Shown here piece by piece: positions 24,321-35,849 of a stretch of DNA of 64,000 nt. The position numbers and the translations under genes were made by a program. Source of the DNA: Hetaerina americana (taxonomy: Eukaryota; Arthropoda; Insecta; Odonata; Calopterygidae); assembly GCA_022747635.1 (NCBI GenBank), contig JAKTNV010000009.1, forward strand, positions 26,125,622 through 26,189,621, written 5' to 3'. How positions within the stretch are numbered: position 1 is the stretch's first letter; every line of letters begins with the position of its first letter. The notes beneath the pieces are model-generated. The model was not told the origin of the DNA and ran no database searches. It saw only the letters and a list, made by a program, of their open reading frames with translations.

Positions 24321-24420
24321 CTTGTATTGTGCGCATTTTATTGATGGTGGAGAGAATCCCGGAGACTCTCCGTGGGAAGCATTTTCTCCTCGCATGCATA
24401 TATACATTCACTCCCCTTTC

Positions 24421-24455
24421 TCTGTGTGTGGTTGTGTGTGTGTGTGTGTGTGTGA
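24421..24455. repeat. (GT)n microsatellite
   Basis: About 11 GT units with one interruption (CTGTGTGTGGTTGTGTGTG...). Confidence 0.9.
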
Positions 24456-24719
24456 GTGCGTGGGTGGTTCTCGCACACGATCTCCCCCTTTTTCCCGCTT
24501 GAATTTGCTCGTGAGAAATGCTTCTCTCGGGTTTGGCTACAGCACGTGGTTGAAATTGGGGGTAGGGAATGTTTTTCGCAGTTGCTTTCCGCTTTTCCGT
24601 TAAGGCTAGAGATTGGCGCCAGCGAGTAGAGAAGTACTTGATGAATCGGCGAGTATTTAAAAAAATATATATGCGCAGTTGCTGGTGAATTTCTTTCCAT
24701 ATTTCTTTCACTTGTTCAA

Positions 24720-26190
24720 TCTGTAGTTACCATAGTTATCACAGTTGCATAATCATTGCAGATTTTACCCTTCACCATTTTCGTCTTAGTCCCTAAATAT
24801 TATGGGTTAGAGGTTCTTTCTTGGTGGTGCTAAACGTTAATGTGAACCCACAATTAATTTTTCCACCCTGCTAATTACTTTATGAAATTAAAATTAATGT
24901 CTCCTCATTAGCAATAAAAATTTAAAATACTGCCATCTTTAGTTTTTTGTCTCACGCAACCTGCTGAAGTAAAGGTCAAAGACACGGTGGCATTACATAA
25001 AGGGAAATGTCAGTAGGTCGTTCACTTTACCTCATATGGGGAATTCCTATGTAACATTTTATGAGGTCACCTAAAAATGTGGCCAGGAAATTTGATATGA
25101 TCCATCTTTAGTTAACAAATGATTTTTTTTTGATGCAGTGAGGCTCGGGCGTTAATGTCTCCCTGGGTAGATATTTTCTCAGTTGCACGTACTTTATTAC
25201 TATAAAATCTGCTACATTATATTATAAGGTACTTCACAAGCAAAGATGTTACCGTTTGTTACCATAAATACTTGCTTTAAAATGAATCCGGAGTTTATAG
25301 ATTCATCACAGAATTTGACGTAATAAAATATCTCTTGGTGCTATATATTGTGAACCTACAGCTTTATAATGACACCAATCTATAATTTAAAAGCTTCAAG
25401 TTCTTGCCCTAAATTTAAAAACGCTTGGGCTTTCTATTAAATATTTCACTGTCATAGATAAGAACTATAACTTTCACAATTGTCAGGTTAATCTGTAACT
25501 AGGGTTGACTAAGCCTGCAAACATTAAATTAGCACACTTTTAATGTTTAAGTTAATTGAATCCATATATTCCTGCAATGGATGGCATGGTGGTTATTTTC
25601 TCCTGATATTTATTGATAAAAGTCTTTGGGTTTTTCTCCCTGAAAGTAATTAAGGATATGAAAACAGGAGTCTAAAATGTTTTTGGGCGTGTTTTTCATA
25701 TAATGTTATTTTTAGAAATTAACTGATCTTTTAATTACCATTAAAACTATTTTTAAGGGCTCCATCTTTAGCATAATTAATGATTTATAATTGAAGTGAC
25801 GATAAATTAATATTTTGTCGATACACGAGCGCGTGACTATAGTATATTCCCTGAGTGGTAACTGGATACGAGGCTGTGAAGTTTATTTTTGTTTCATTGA
25901 GAATACTGTAGTCTATCACTTTCCAAAATTCAGGTGGTTGTGACCACCATGCCACTAGTTAGTGACAAAATGCAATGCATCACAATTATGAAGCACATTA
26001 AATTGTTTTATTATTGCAGCAGGAATCCTAACAGTACACATTTTTGGTAAATTCTATAATATGTGTACAATGTATTAACCTCTGGCTTTAAGATGCGCTT
26101 TGTTCAGTATATAAATAAATGCATTATGGCTCTTGACACGGGAGTGCGATTAATCCCGACTTTTTACTGTGCCATCAAATTTTTTGTATA
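24720..26190. other. No feature seen
   Basis: AT-rich, short frames only. Confidence 0.35.
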
Positions 26191-26194
26191 AATT

Positions 26195-26460
26195 GGAGAC
26201 GTGGTAATCCAATTGGTAGAGCACTGAGCTACTGACAGGAGAGCCCGGGTTTGGCTCCAGGTGACGCCTCTAAGTACTCTCAGCTTCACGTAAGCGTTTT
26301 GATTTTTCGGGTACCAGATCTTCCTTTTGGGAAATCATAGGAGGTACAGAGAAAAGAAATTCCCCCCCTACTCTGATGTGTTGACCTTAGTACTTGGTGA
26401 GCACTACCACCTTGAGCTCATATTAAACAAACCTTCGGGCTAATAACTATGTTAGCTTTT
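26195..26460 (+). repeat. SINE-A, diverged copy
   Basis: GACGTGGTAATCCAATTGGTAGAGC (A box region) and GAGCCCGGGTTTGGCTCCAG (B box region, with TTCGA mutated) head a body with TTTTTCGGGTACCAGATCTTCC, CTACTCTGATGTGTTGAC and AACCTTCGGGCTAATAACT. The CACACGCCG segment is lost. The tail runs into an (AAT)-rich stretch. Older than the 2.0 kb copy. Confidence 0.8.
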
Positions 26461-27184
26461 TATAGTAATAATAATACTTATATTTACCTTATTTTAACAT
26501 ATACTCGTGCATGCATATGCGCAAACTTATAATACTGCTATACTATATTTTACGTGAGAATCAGGTAAAAGCCATAGTTTTTAGATTCTCACAGAAATCA
26601 AAAGTCTTTTATACAAATTAAGAAAATATTTAACGCAATCATACTGTATTAGTGATTCATTTCCGCCATGCACGATATTACAAACAGGAATGAATGCCAA
26701 TATTATTACAATAAAACAAAAATAAACTCCGAAATTTGGGAAAGGAAGAGTTGTTTTTTTTTCTTTAGCCACTCATTTCTCCTTTAGGCATGTGAATTGT
26801 AAAATATTTTAATGAATTTGATTTTGGATACCGTTTGATCTACAGGAAAATATTTTGTAACACCAAGACCTGGTGGCGATTTAACAAAGAAATTCTTGAG
26901 TGAAAAATTTATCTGTCGCCAGGCTGGAGTAGATATTAATGCGAATATTTCGCACGGCGTTAATGTTCTGAAAGCATTGGCATCGTTCCGGTGCGTTCAT
27001 TCATTTGGAAAATATCTCGGGCATGCACATCCGGTGCGTGAATTGTAAATTTTCTCGCGTGCATCCGGAGATTTTCAATGGGGGTGAAAAAAGAGTAAGG
27101 AACGAGCGCAAATATTCCGTAAACATGGCGTGGGCCGGAATTTTCCCGAAAGCAATTTCCAGCCGAACATCACCGCGGGATGCG

Positions 27185-27905
27185 AACTTCTCTATTCTTC
27201 CTCCCGGGTCATTCGCTTCTTTTTTTTCTTTATCTCTCTCTCTCTTCCTCGCGCTCACTCTTTCTTTCTTTTCTTCTCTTCATCATTTCCTCCCTCCCAG
27301 TCTCTTTCTACTTAAATTACTCGATCGGCCGAGGCGAGGTTGATTTCCGTTGTTGCAGTCCCAACTCCCGAGCGAGCGGCTGAAGGGTGAGCGCGAAAGT
27401 GTGCGTGCGTTCGAGGGGGGGGGGGAATGAGGAGAGAGCGGCGGGGGTGGTTCGTGGCGTGCGGGAGAGGTAAGGGGGGGAGGGTCGGGGGCGGTGGGTG
27501 AAGGATGGGGGGTCCCGGCCCCCTTGGGCGGCGGGAGAGGGTGCCCCAGCTGCCGGCACCCTTTCCACGCGAGATACGGCCCCGGTAATATATGGTTTTC
27601 TCTCCAGAGGCCCCGTCCTCTTCCAACGGCTTTGACTCACCCCCTCCCACCCCCATTCCCTCCTCTCCTCACCCCCGTCTCACGCCTCAATCCGACCTGG
27701 CCTATCCCACACCCCCCTTACACACACCCACCCTCTGCACCCCCACCTCCTTCCTCTTATTACGACCACACCCTCAGCTTCCCCCCTCCTTCTTCAACCA
27801 CCCTCCCCTATTTACCCTCGCCAGGAGAAGTGGGGATCTAGAGGAGAGAGGAAGGGAGAGAGAGTTGGAAAAAGATTCGGATCGCCGAATCCGAGGAGGA
27901 AATGG
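27185..27905. other. GC-rich block with alternating skew
   Basis: C/T-rich at 27190-27320, G-rich with a nine-G run at 27415-27540, C-rich at 27600-27835, then GA-rich to 27905. Predicted peptides on either strand are Pro/Arg low complexity. Confidence 0.45.
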
Positions 27906-27909
27906 AATC

Positions 27910-30900
27910 CGATCAGGTTTTAAGATTGGAAAAATCATGGATTTACGATCAGTAGCCGGGAGACTACTGCACAATCTGCTTTCTTTTCCCTGAGACGGTT
28001 AGGAAAAAACAATCAAATTCGATAGGTGACGCCTTGTTTCGCCATTCAATATTCCGTCAACGCTTTCAATATAATCGTGTGCTCTACTAATCGCAAGCGG
28101 GAAATTGTACGCATCGGAATTGTAACAATTTAATGATTACACTTTAGCAAAAGCTAATGAATATACCTATTTTTCGATAGTCAGTAAGCTCTCTTCGAAA
28201 ATCGTAGTAGTATTTGGGCTTTATATTCTTCAATGCCTGATATTATTTCTCATCGCGGCAAATTGATCGAAAAATGCTATGATTGTTGATTATATGAAAC
28301 GCTACAGAATACAAATTTTCAGTCAGTCATCCGTAGGCTTTCATGTTTTAAATGACAGAACGCTGTCTGTTGAACAAATAAAGTAAAATTTTTCCTTGCG
28401 ATGGGAACTCTTACCACAAAGTACGAAAGTCTGGAGAGAGAAAAGGATGTAGGGAAAACAAAAGGAAATTCAAAACGATGCAGGGTACAATAATAATAGT
28501 AATTGTTCACCGTCCTAAACCTATCTTAGCAGTTTCCTATGTTATAATTGATTCACTCTTGAAACTGGCTTCTTCCGCTTTAATGAGCGATGTTTTACGC
28601 AGGGAGAGAATTTCGAACAAAAAGTTCTATCCGTTCAGGATATAATCATTAAAACTTAATTTAACTATTTAGCCAATTTCAAAATTTAACTCACGAGGAA
28701 TATATATTATCGGTAGCTGCCTTTTCTTCTGGGGTAATGCTCACCTGGGAAAATATCTCAAAACATAAGAAAATCCATGCCTATTGTCGTACATTGTCTC
28801 CATTTTACAGCAGTTTTCAATATTTAGTAGGTATAAATGGATTTATCTTCTTGCCCTGAAACTGATAGCCAACATATTTAAGTGACTGTTGTCGTTATTA
28901 ATTGTTATTTTATTTATTTATTTATTTTATTTTTAGATCAAATGCCCCCTGCCCCTTGTCTCATGTGATGTCCTTCGTAATTCAGGCGCCCTAATTGGAT
29001 CCACATAAAATGGGGCGCTTAAAAGCCCCAAATTATGGGAAATAAGGAAACGTCAGAAACTTAATACACATACATGTATAATTTAAAAATATGTCGGATC
29101 AGTGTAAGAAACGCACATCCTTTTTGGGAACACGTAGAATATTTTAATTGTATTTCTTCCTATCCTTTCCCTCGGAAATAAGTTTTAAATATTTATGAGA
29201 GATATTAATATTTCCATGCCTATTCGTTGGCACATGACTCAGAAAAGAGGGGCAGGAAACCGGGTTATTTAGGAACTAATAATTCTCCCCCATATTTGTA
29301 GCCTGAGGCGAAGTAATATGTCTCCTTTCTAAAATGATAGAAGAAATGGGAAGAAAGAAAATTTTCAACTCATGAAATTGCAAGAATATGACTAAAAATG
29401 AAAACTTGCGTTATCTTCGTGCATAAATTGATAACTGCCAGTCTCGCCTAAGGATGAGAAAAAGTAAATGTAAGTTGGCGATTGATAATAAGTGTTTAAA
29501 ATACTCTGCGTTCATTCCAACATGATTCAAAATATAAGTAACCAATATTAGGGCACAGTTACTCTCAATGCCTACGCAATGCTACTGCACTCAGCAATGG
29601 TCATGAGAACTCATTGAAGAATATGACATAAATATTCAAGACCTCTAATTACGCCTTGGCCATGATGTGTTTCATTCGTCTCAGACTTTCAATAATTAAC
29701 ACTGTAATTAGATTATCCCTTCAACTATTTGTGCATATTTCTTGGTGCTGATGAAAGTTTGAGGGGATTTAATGAAAACTATGATTAATTGAAGAAGGAT
29801 ATGGTATTTAAATAGCTTATAACAATTTTGTCTCAGAAAATCTACGAGTATGTGGAGTAATGTATAGGGATCGAAGAATCCCGACCATGCGCTGTAACTG
29901 CGCCATGTGCTGTTATCATTTTATGCACAATGCGTGGCTAAATGGCTTGATCTTGATGATTCTCGGAGTTATTTATCCTCTTTTAAGGGTGATGATGATT
30001 GAAAAACACTCCACAATATTCTACACAGATTTATTTTAAATCATTAACCGGCCGAGAAGTTTTCCATCATTATCAAAAATGTAAACTTAGTTCTGTTTTT
30101 GCGTATTTTTCGATTCAGGTAGATTTCCTCTTCCCCTCCATTTTTGAAACTCTAGCCTACGTCACCTTATTAAACGAATTTTATTTACGGAGAGATAGCT
30201 GTCAATCTCGTATCCGATTATAATTCTTTCGTGAATAAAACAGTCATGATCTAAGTTTATTTTTGTTATTTTATTTTTACATCTCCGAAGTTTATAAATA
30301 TTTGGTGCTTGAAATTAAAAGACGCGGGTAAGATATTATATATATACCCGCATTTCTCGGCGCCGCATCGTATCTGGACCGTTTTTGTATATTTGAACTT
30401 TTTTGTATAACCGGTTGTCAAATTGAGTGGAGTGGTAACATTTGTTAGGTATTTATACTAAAATATACACATATCTTTAGTCATAACCAACCGAATAATG
30501 TAATGTGCATTGTTTATTTTTAGGGTTTTTCTACTACCGAATGGCCGAATGAAAACTCCATACGAAAAGCATAGAAGGCATGTTTCTTCTCATTTAACAC
30601 ATGCATTGCTTAACTCCTGACATGCGTTTAAAATAACATCTTGAAAATTTAACTGAAATGGGGTTTGAAAATTAAATGCTCTTTTTCCGTCCATGCATTT
30701 GCGTAATTCGCTCAATAATTTGAATAAATCCTTTCCATAGTCTGCTTGTTAAAAATTTATTCCGCTTTTTGTTCAGGGTCCCTGTGGCCGCGGTATTTTT
30801 TTTGTTTTGCTCATTAACTACTGTAATTGTTTCTGACCATGATTAATTTGAGAATTATCACAGTAAATGTGTACAAAGATTATTATATATTAGAAACCGT

Positions 30901-31500
30901 TGTTGGTTATGTTTTTGTGTTTAGTTATTTATTCAAACTTTGTCTTTTTCTATTTTCCCGTCATTTTTCATAGCAAAAAATACACGCATTTTTGTTCTTT
31001 TCAGGGCTTTGCCCATTGTGACAGTACTATTGTACAATATTTCGGATCATCAGTTTGAGAAAATTAGTGGTGGTTCAAATAATACGAGTTTAACACGAAA
31101 AGAACATTAGCAATAGGAAATAGACATGAAATACAGAATTGGGCATTTGGAAAGTAACAGATATCATATCAGAAGCATTATTATATTTCAAAATAAAATG
31201 GAATACCATATAATTTATCTTATAATGCGTGAAAAGGACCCACATTTCTAAGATCATGGGGCAAAAATTCCAAAGTTTGTAGACTGAAATAGGAAAGGAT
31301 TCATTGATTGATAGGTTGGCTCCGGTTAATGAAAAAGGTTCAAAGATAATGGTCTATATTGTAAGAAAATTTTGTCATGTAATTTTTTATGAAAAATATT
31401 TATTTAAAACACTTAATATTGAACAATTTAGCAATACAATGAGATAATTTATTTAGTTTTCTTAAAATACTTTCGAGATTACAAAATATCAAAAGATATC
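27910..31500. other. Apparently unique AT-rich stretch
   Basis: The longest repeat-free part of the window. I see no exon-like open segment with convincing splice sites, no RNA gene and no mobile-element match. Confidence 0.4.
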
Positions 31501-31507
31501 ACGGGTT

Positions 31508-32462
31508 ATATTGTATTGAAGGCTTTCCTCATATGTGCACTGGCCTCTAAATGAATGATAATAATTTACTATTTCATCGTAAACGATTTTAGTTTTGCAT
31601 TCTTAAAATTGCTGGTACTGGGCTCCAGAATTGGCATTTAAATTGTCTGAAAATTGAATTACATTTTTCAAAAACTTGTCGTTCTCTCAACCGAATGTCG
31701 TACTGTACGTCGACCTGTCAGAATGTCGTTGGCATGTTGTCACAACGTTACATCTCTTAAGTGTTCATTGTATCAAGTAAATACGGATAGCTGTCTCAAA
31801 AAGAGTCACTACATATTTGAAGGATAATAATTCTAACTTTCGAGGTTAAGATATTTCAATACGGCTCCCAATGTTACATGAGAGCAGTGAGCAATTGGGT
31901 TCGAACATCAAAGAGTGAATACATGGTTTGTATAAAACGGATCGGGAAATGTTTCGTAAAAATAGATTTATTTCCAATATTGCTACAATGCCTCATAAAT
32001 CCTTCAAACTACATCCATTGAGCGTCGACATACTTTTTCCACCGACTTTTCTATGACTGGAAGGCTGCCTGGTAGACGGATTCTGGAGGGTCCTTACGCG
32101 TGCAAGCTTCTTTTACGGTATTTAGGGTCCCATGGTGGTGGCCTTTGAGGGAGGATTTCACTTTTGGAAATAAGGAATAGCCTGCTGGGGCCAAGACGGG
32201 GCTATAAACGGGTTGGGGAATCGTCACGATGGCGTTGCAGAAGGTCTTTGCAAACAGACACTCGACTCTGCTTTTGGTCGTCCGTCAAGACCTTCGGGAC
32301 GAGTTTAGCACAGATTTTTCCCATTGCTAAATTTTCAGTGATAATGGTGTGCACTGTCATCTCATCAATTCCAATGCGATCTATGATTATGCGCACACTT
32401 AACCGACAGTCTGAAAACAGCACTTTACGAACAAGTCAGGAAAAAAATGCAACCGATTCTTT
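31508..32462 (-). repeat. Composite repeat, copy A (about 430 bp flank plus mariner relic)
   Basis: The block aligns with 52704-53700 throughout: TATTGAAGGCTTTCCTCAT, GTGCACTGGCCTCTAAATGA, GTACGTCGACCTGTCAG and TTGTATCAAGTAAATA, then the mariner end (TATCGGGAAA-TTTC) and body. Because non-mariner flank and mariner relic match together, the pair was duplicated as a unit. Confidence 0.82.
31985..32423 (-). pseudogene. Mariner transposase relic (MLE-5, copy A)
   Basis: The minus-strand frame gives the second helix-turn-helix (IIIDRIGIDEMTVHTIITEN), the family signature KICAKLVPKVLTDDQK and the start of the catalytic domain (CKDLLQRHRDDSPT). It then jumps straight to the late region in another frame (FPKVKSSLKGHHHGT-like) and the C-terminus (WKKYVDAQ). 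The N-terminal DNA-binding domain and the catalytic core with TGDE and HDN motifs are deleted. Dead. Confidence 0.8.
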
Positions 32463-33035
32463 TTTTTAAAAACCTTATATTTTAGGGCAGATGGTTCGCA
32501 CTTGTGGTCTTATTATCACGATTATCTGCTTGTAGGGTAACGGCACTGTTTAGAAATGTGCCTATTTTTATCTGTTTGATATCTCATTCGTGTTTCACGC
32601 ATTTCATTTCAGCATAAGCTAACTTGATTATTTGGGATGTCCTTTTCCAAATCCTTTAAACGTTTGCCCTTGATATTTCAACCCTTTCATGTGATTTTTT
32701 CCGAGCCAAAAAATGTATTTCGGGTAAAAACGAAGGAGCTGTTGCAGTTCAATTGTTTGAACACATTCTCTATTGTTCCATTTTTTCAATCGCACAGTGA
32801 GCTGCAACCCATGGAATAATCTTCTCTGATCGAAATCACTTTCATTCCATGTATTTTGTATAATGTTTCAGGAATATTGGTTTTTCTATTTTTCTATTTC
32901 TCAGTTATATACATTAGCGTCAAAAACCATTAACTTTACATCAACCTCGAAAAGAAATTAGGCCCAAGATGATTTAAACCCACACACAGATAGATTGTGT
33001 AGACAGCACCTTTATGGTATTAACATAGTCTAGAT

Positions 33036-33063
33036 GTACGAGACGTAGACGTGCGTCTCGTAC
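33036..33063. repeat. Perfect short palindrome
   Basis: GTACGAGACG pairs with CGTCTCGTAC around an 8-base spacer. A 10-bp perfect hairpin of unknown role. Confidence 0.8.
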
Positions 33064-33134
33064 ACATGCAATAAATTATAATAAAAAAAAAAAATTAACC
33101 TGAACACAAATACAACTCATTGACTCCTCGTACA

Positions 33135-33162
33135 CTGATGAAGGTGACTGGGATCACCGAAA
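33135..33162 (+). ncRNA. Hammerhead-like core (partial, candidate)
   Basis: CTGATGA is followed by one base, a perfect 5-bp stem (GGTGA/TCACC, loop CTGGGA) and GAAA. This is the order of a hammerhead ribozyme core through stem II. I cannot find a convincing stem III or stem I, so it is listed as a motif only. Confidence 0.25.
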
Positions 33163-33261
33163 TATCGAAGTAAGTTGTGTTTGAGCTGTGGTTATTTTTT
33201 AACATTTTTCCTATACTTAAATGCTAGTGTGCATCAAGAATATATATAAATAATATAAAAG

Positions 33262-33654
33262 AATTGTCATCTATTTGCTGACTGTCCCTTGGCAGTACGT
33301 TTCCGACCTGATTAAACTTCTGAAGTATATACATTAATATATATATATATATAAATCTACAAATCTACAAAAATCTACAACAGTGTTTATATATATATAC
33401 AAATATATAAATGTATATTAATATATATATATATATTTTAATATATATATATAACATATTATATATATGTAGGTATATATATCTATATACAAACACTGTT
33501 GTAGATTTTTAAAGCATAGAAACACAAAGAAAGGATACTCACATATGTAGTTTTGACGTTTCGACGGCACGATCGTCATCAGAATCAGTTATGGCAAAGC
33601 AATAGATAGATTGACCTGAACTCAGCCGACTCAGTGATCCTCGTACCCTGAACT

Positions 33655-33738
<84 letters not shown>

Positions 33739-33796
33739 ATACATATATATACATATATATACATATATATACATATATATACATATATATATACAT

Positions 33797-33827
<31 letters not shown>

Positions 33828-33872
33828 CATGTATATACATATATATACATATATATACATATATATATACAT

Positions 33873-33938
<66 letters not shown>

Positions 33939-34007
33939 TAATCAAGTCAAAAACGTACTCCGTGCCCCTCCTCTTGCCAAGGGACAGTCAGCAATTAGAT
34001 GACAATT
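33262..34007. repeat. Large inverted repeat flanking microsatellites
   Basis: Left arm 33262-33317 and right arm 33936-34007 share, in opposite orientation, AATTGTCATCTA-TTGCTGAC, TGTCCCTTGGCA, AGTACGTTT and GATTAAAC. The left arm lacks a 16-base piece. A second, perfect 19-bp inverted pair (AAAATCTACAACAGTGTTT) lies inside at 33370-33388 and 33491-33509. Confidence 0.85.
33655..33935. repeat. Compound (CA)n/(TA)n microsatellite with higher-order repeat
   Basis: A unit of (CA)n, (TA)n, CATGTATATA, then several CATATATATA ten-mers ending TACATACACACAC is present at least twice, followed by a final pure (TA)n. The ten-base periodicity inside the dinucleotide repeat implies unit-level duplication beyond simple slippage. 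Confidence 0.9.
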
Positions 34008-34304
34008 ATTTTTACTCCGATCTCAGTTGAATAGGCGCTTTCAAGGCACTCATGCCTCCATGGGGATTCAGGTCAGGAATAAATCAATTTTGGCACTGCC
34101 ACCGGTACCCCTCCAAACCAAAAGGAGTGAAAATATCTCCGATCAAGCCATTGATCCTCAAAAGGGAGTCCTTGAACGAGAGGGTGCGCGCGACTTGATT
34201 TAATATCAAAAGTAAATGGGAAGTATTTCGGCGATTTCTGGGGGTGGAATCGTTGGCGTCCTCGGCCAATTACGCGGTCGAGTCAGTAGTGCGGATATAA
34301 CCCA

Positions 34305-35050
34305 TTAGCGTTGGGAAGAGAGCCGCGAGTCAAGCGCGGAAAAGAGAGGGACTGGGAGTTTTTTTCGGCGGAGGAGAGGGTGGAAGGGAAATAAAAAGAT
34401 TAAAGGATTGACAGTGAGGTGGAGAAAACGGAATGGAAGTCTGTTAGTTTGTGTGTGTGTGTGTGTGAGGGGCGGAGAGGAAAGAAGGGCGACTCTTGGA
34501 AGGGAAGGGAAAGAGAAGTCTGGGGGATGAATAAGGGAGAGGTTGACTGAGGTGGACATTGAGGAAGTGGGCTCCGGTCCAAGGGTGAAACTGTGCTAGC
34601 AGCGCGCTTGCGGACTGGAGATGAATTAAGGGGGTGGCCCCGCGAGGTGATGGGGCTGGTGGAGGTTTGGGAGGTGGAGGGAGGCGAGGAAGAAGGAATT
34701 CCTTCGGATTAAAGGGGATTGGATGCGTGGAGGAAAGAGAGAGAGAGAAGGCTCAATTCCTAATTCGGTTTCGTCCAGATAATGGACCGTTCTTAACTTT
34801 ATTTTTTTCCTCCTGCCCCTTACCCCAACTCGGGCTTCTACTCCCTTGAGGGATGCGCTTCCATCAGTCAGTGGCGTCGGTGATGAGGCAACGATGTCGT
34901 TACTATCGGTGCCGAGGACGTCGGACTCAGTTAAAAATCCGATTGTGCGCGCGCATTTTCATCTTAAAGGTCTGGGGGAGCCTTCCCCTTCGCAGAGGTC
35001 ACGTCAGGAAGCTTCAAGTCACGCGTTTTTCCTCGCTCCTATATTGGGTT
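34305..35050. other. Purine-rich GC block
   Basis: G/A-rich plus strand with a (GT)n run at 34451-34468, becoming mixed and CpG-containing after 34840. Open frames reflect composition. Confidence 0.45.
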
Positions 35051-35489
35051 AATTTCGGGGTAAATTTTTGAGTTGTTGGATTCTGTGGATTTTCTAACGA
35101 ACGAATCAAATTATATAGCTGGGCAAGTTAATTCATGAAATGTGACAAGAGGCTCCCTTAATCCTAATCTCACTAGGAAATGAAGTATTATGTTTTCCAA
35201 CCGAGGATCGTTTTCGGTTATTCATTTACCGTGTTGTCAAAGTGTCACCCAAATGGTTGCTATGGTAGGAGTGATTTGAGCCAGCCATTCTCAAAAAATA
35301 TTTTACCACAGTAAGTCAGTCTGTAATCCTCCATAGTTGATTATCGCTTTGACTATGCTAAAAGTAAATGACTTCCGATTATAAAATATCGAAATTATTA
35401 TTTAGTTATTATTATTGGTAATCTATCGGTGAAGGTACGCTTTGGATAGGCACAAGTTACCAAACGTTACGACGACAATTCCCTTGTCT

Positions 35490-35646
35490 CTCTTAAGAAA
35501 GCAGAACCTGACATTCGAGCAGCATTACAATAGGCCCCTCTTCAATCCCGAAGACCTCCCCCTTCATTACGTCCAACACACCTATCCTATTCCTGTCCCT
35601 TCCTCGTCTGCCTAACATTCTTCCCTCTGTCACAATCTTCAATATT
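35490..35646 (-). pseudogene. RTE-like LINE RT, C-terminal fragment
   Basis: The minus-strand frame reads LKIVTEGRMLGRRGRDRNRI then GVLDVMKGEVF and stops shortly after. This is the conserved basic end of endonuclease-RT LINE proteins (usual form LKTVIEGKI-GKRGRGR-RIG-LD). It is the same family as the pieces at 11.8 and 41.0 kb. Confidence 0.68.
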
Positions 35647-35849
35647 CAATTGACAATCCCAATTCTGTGCATCCATCTTTCCTGTCTACTTATTATTAAG
35701 TATTCAACATTGAAGCAAACCAAACGGCATGACGACCCTCATAAATCTCCTACATTGTTTTTAGCCATTAAATATAGCCTCTTGGTTTTGATCCAATCGA
35801 TTAGCATGTATGATTTTTTTACAGATTCAGTTAGATAGAGTATTTATGT

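Noticed and set aside
24199..24711. 170-codon minus-strand frame
   Set aside because: Runs through a (GT)n tract and a purine-rich block; no protein-like features.
33585..33945. Tyr/Ile/Cys/Val frames over the microsatellite
   Set aside because: Direct translation of (TA)n/(CA)n repeats.
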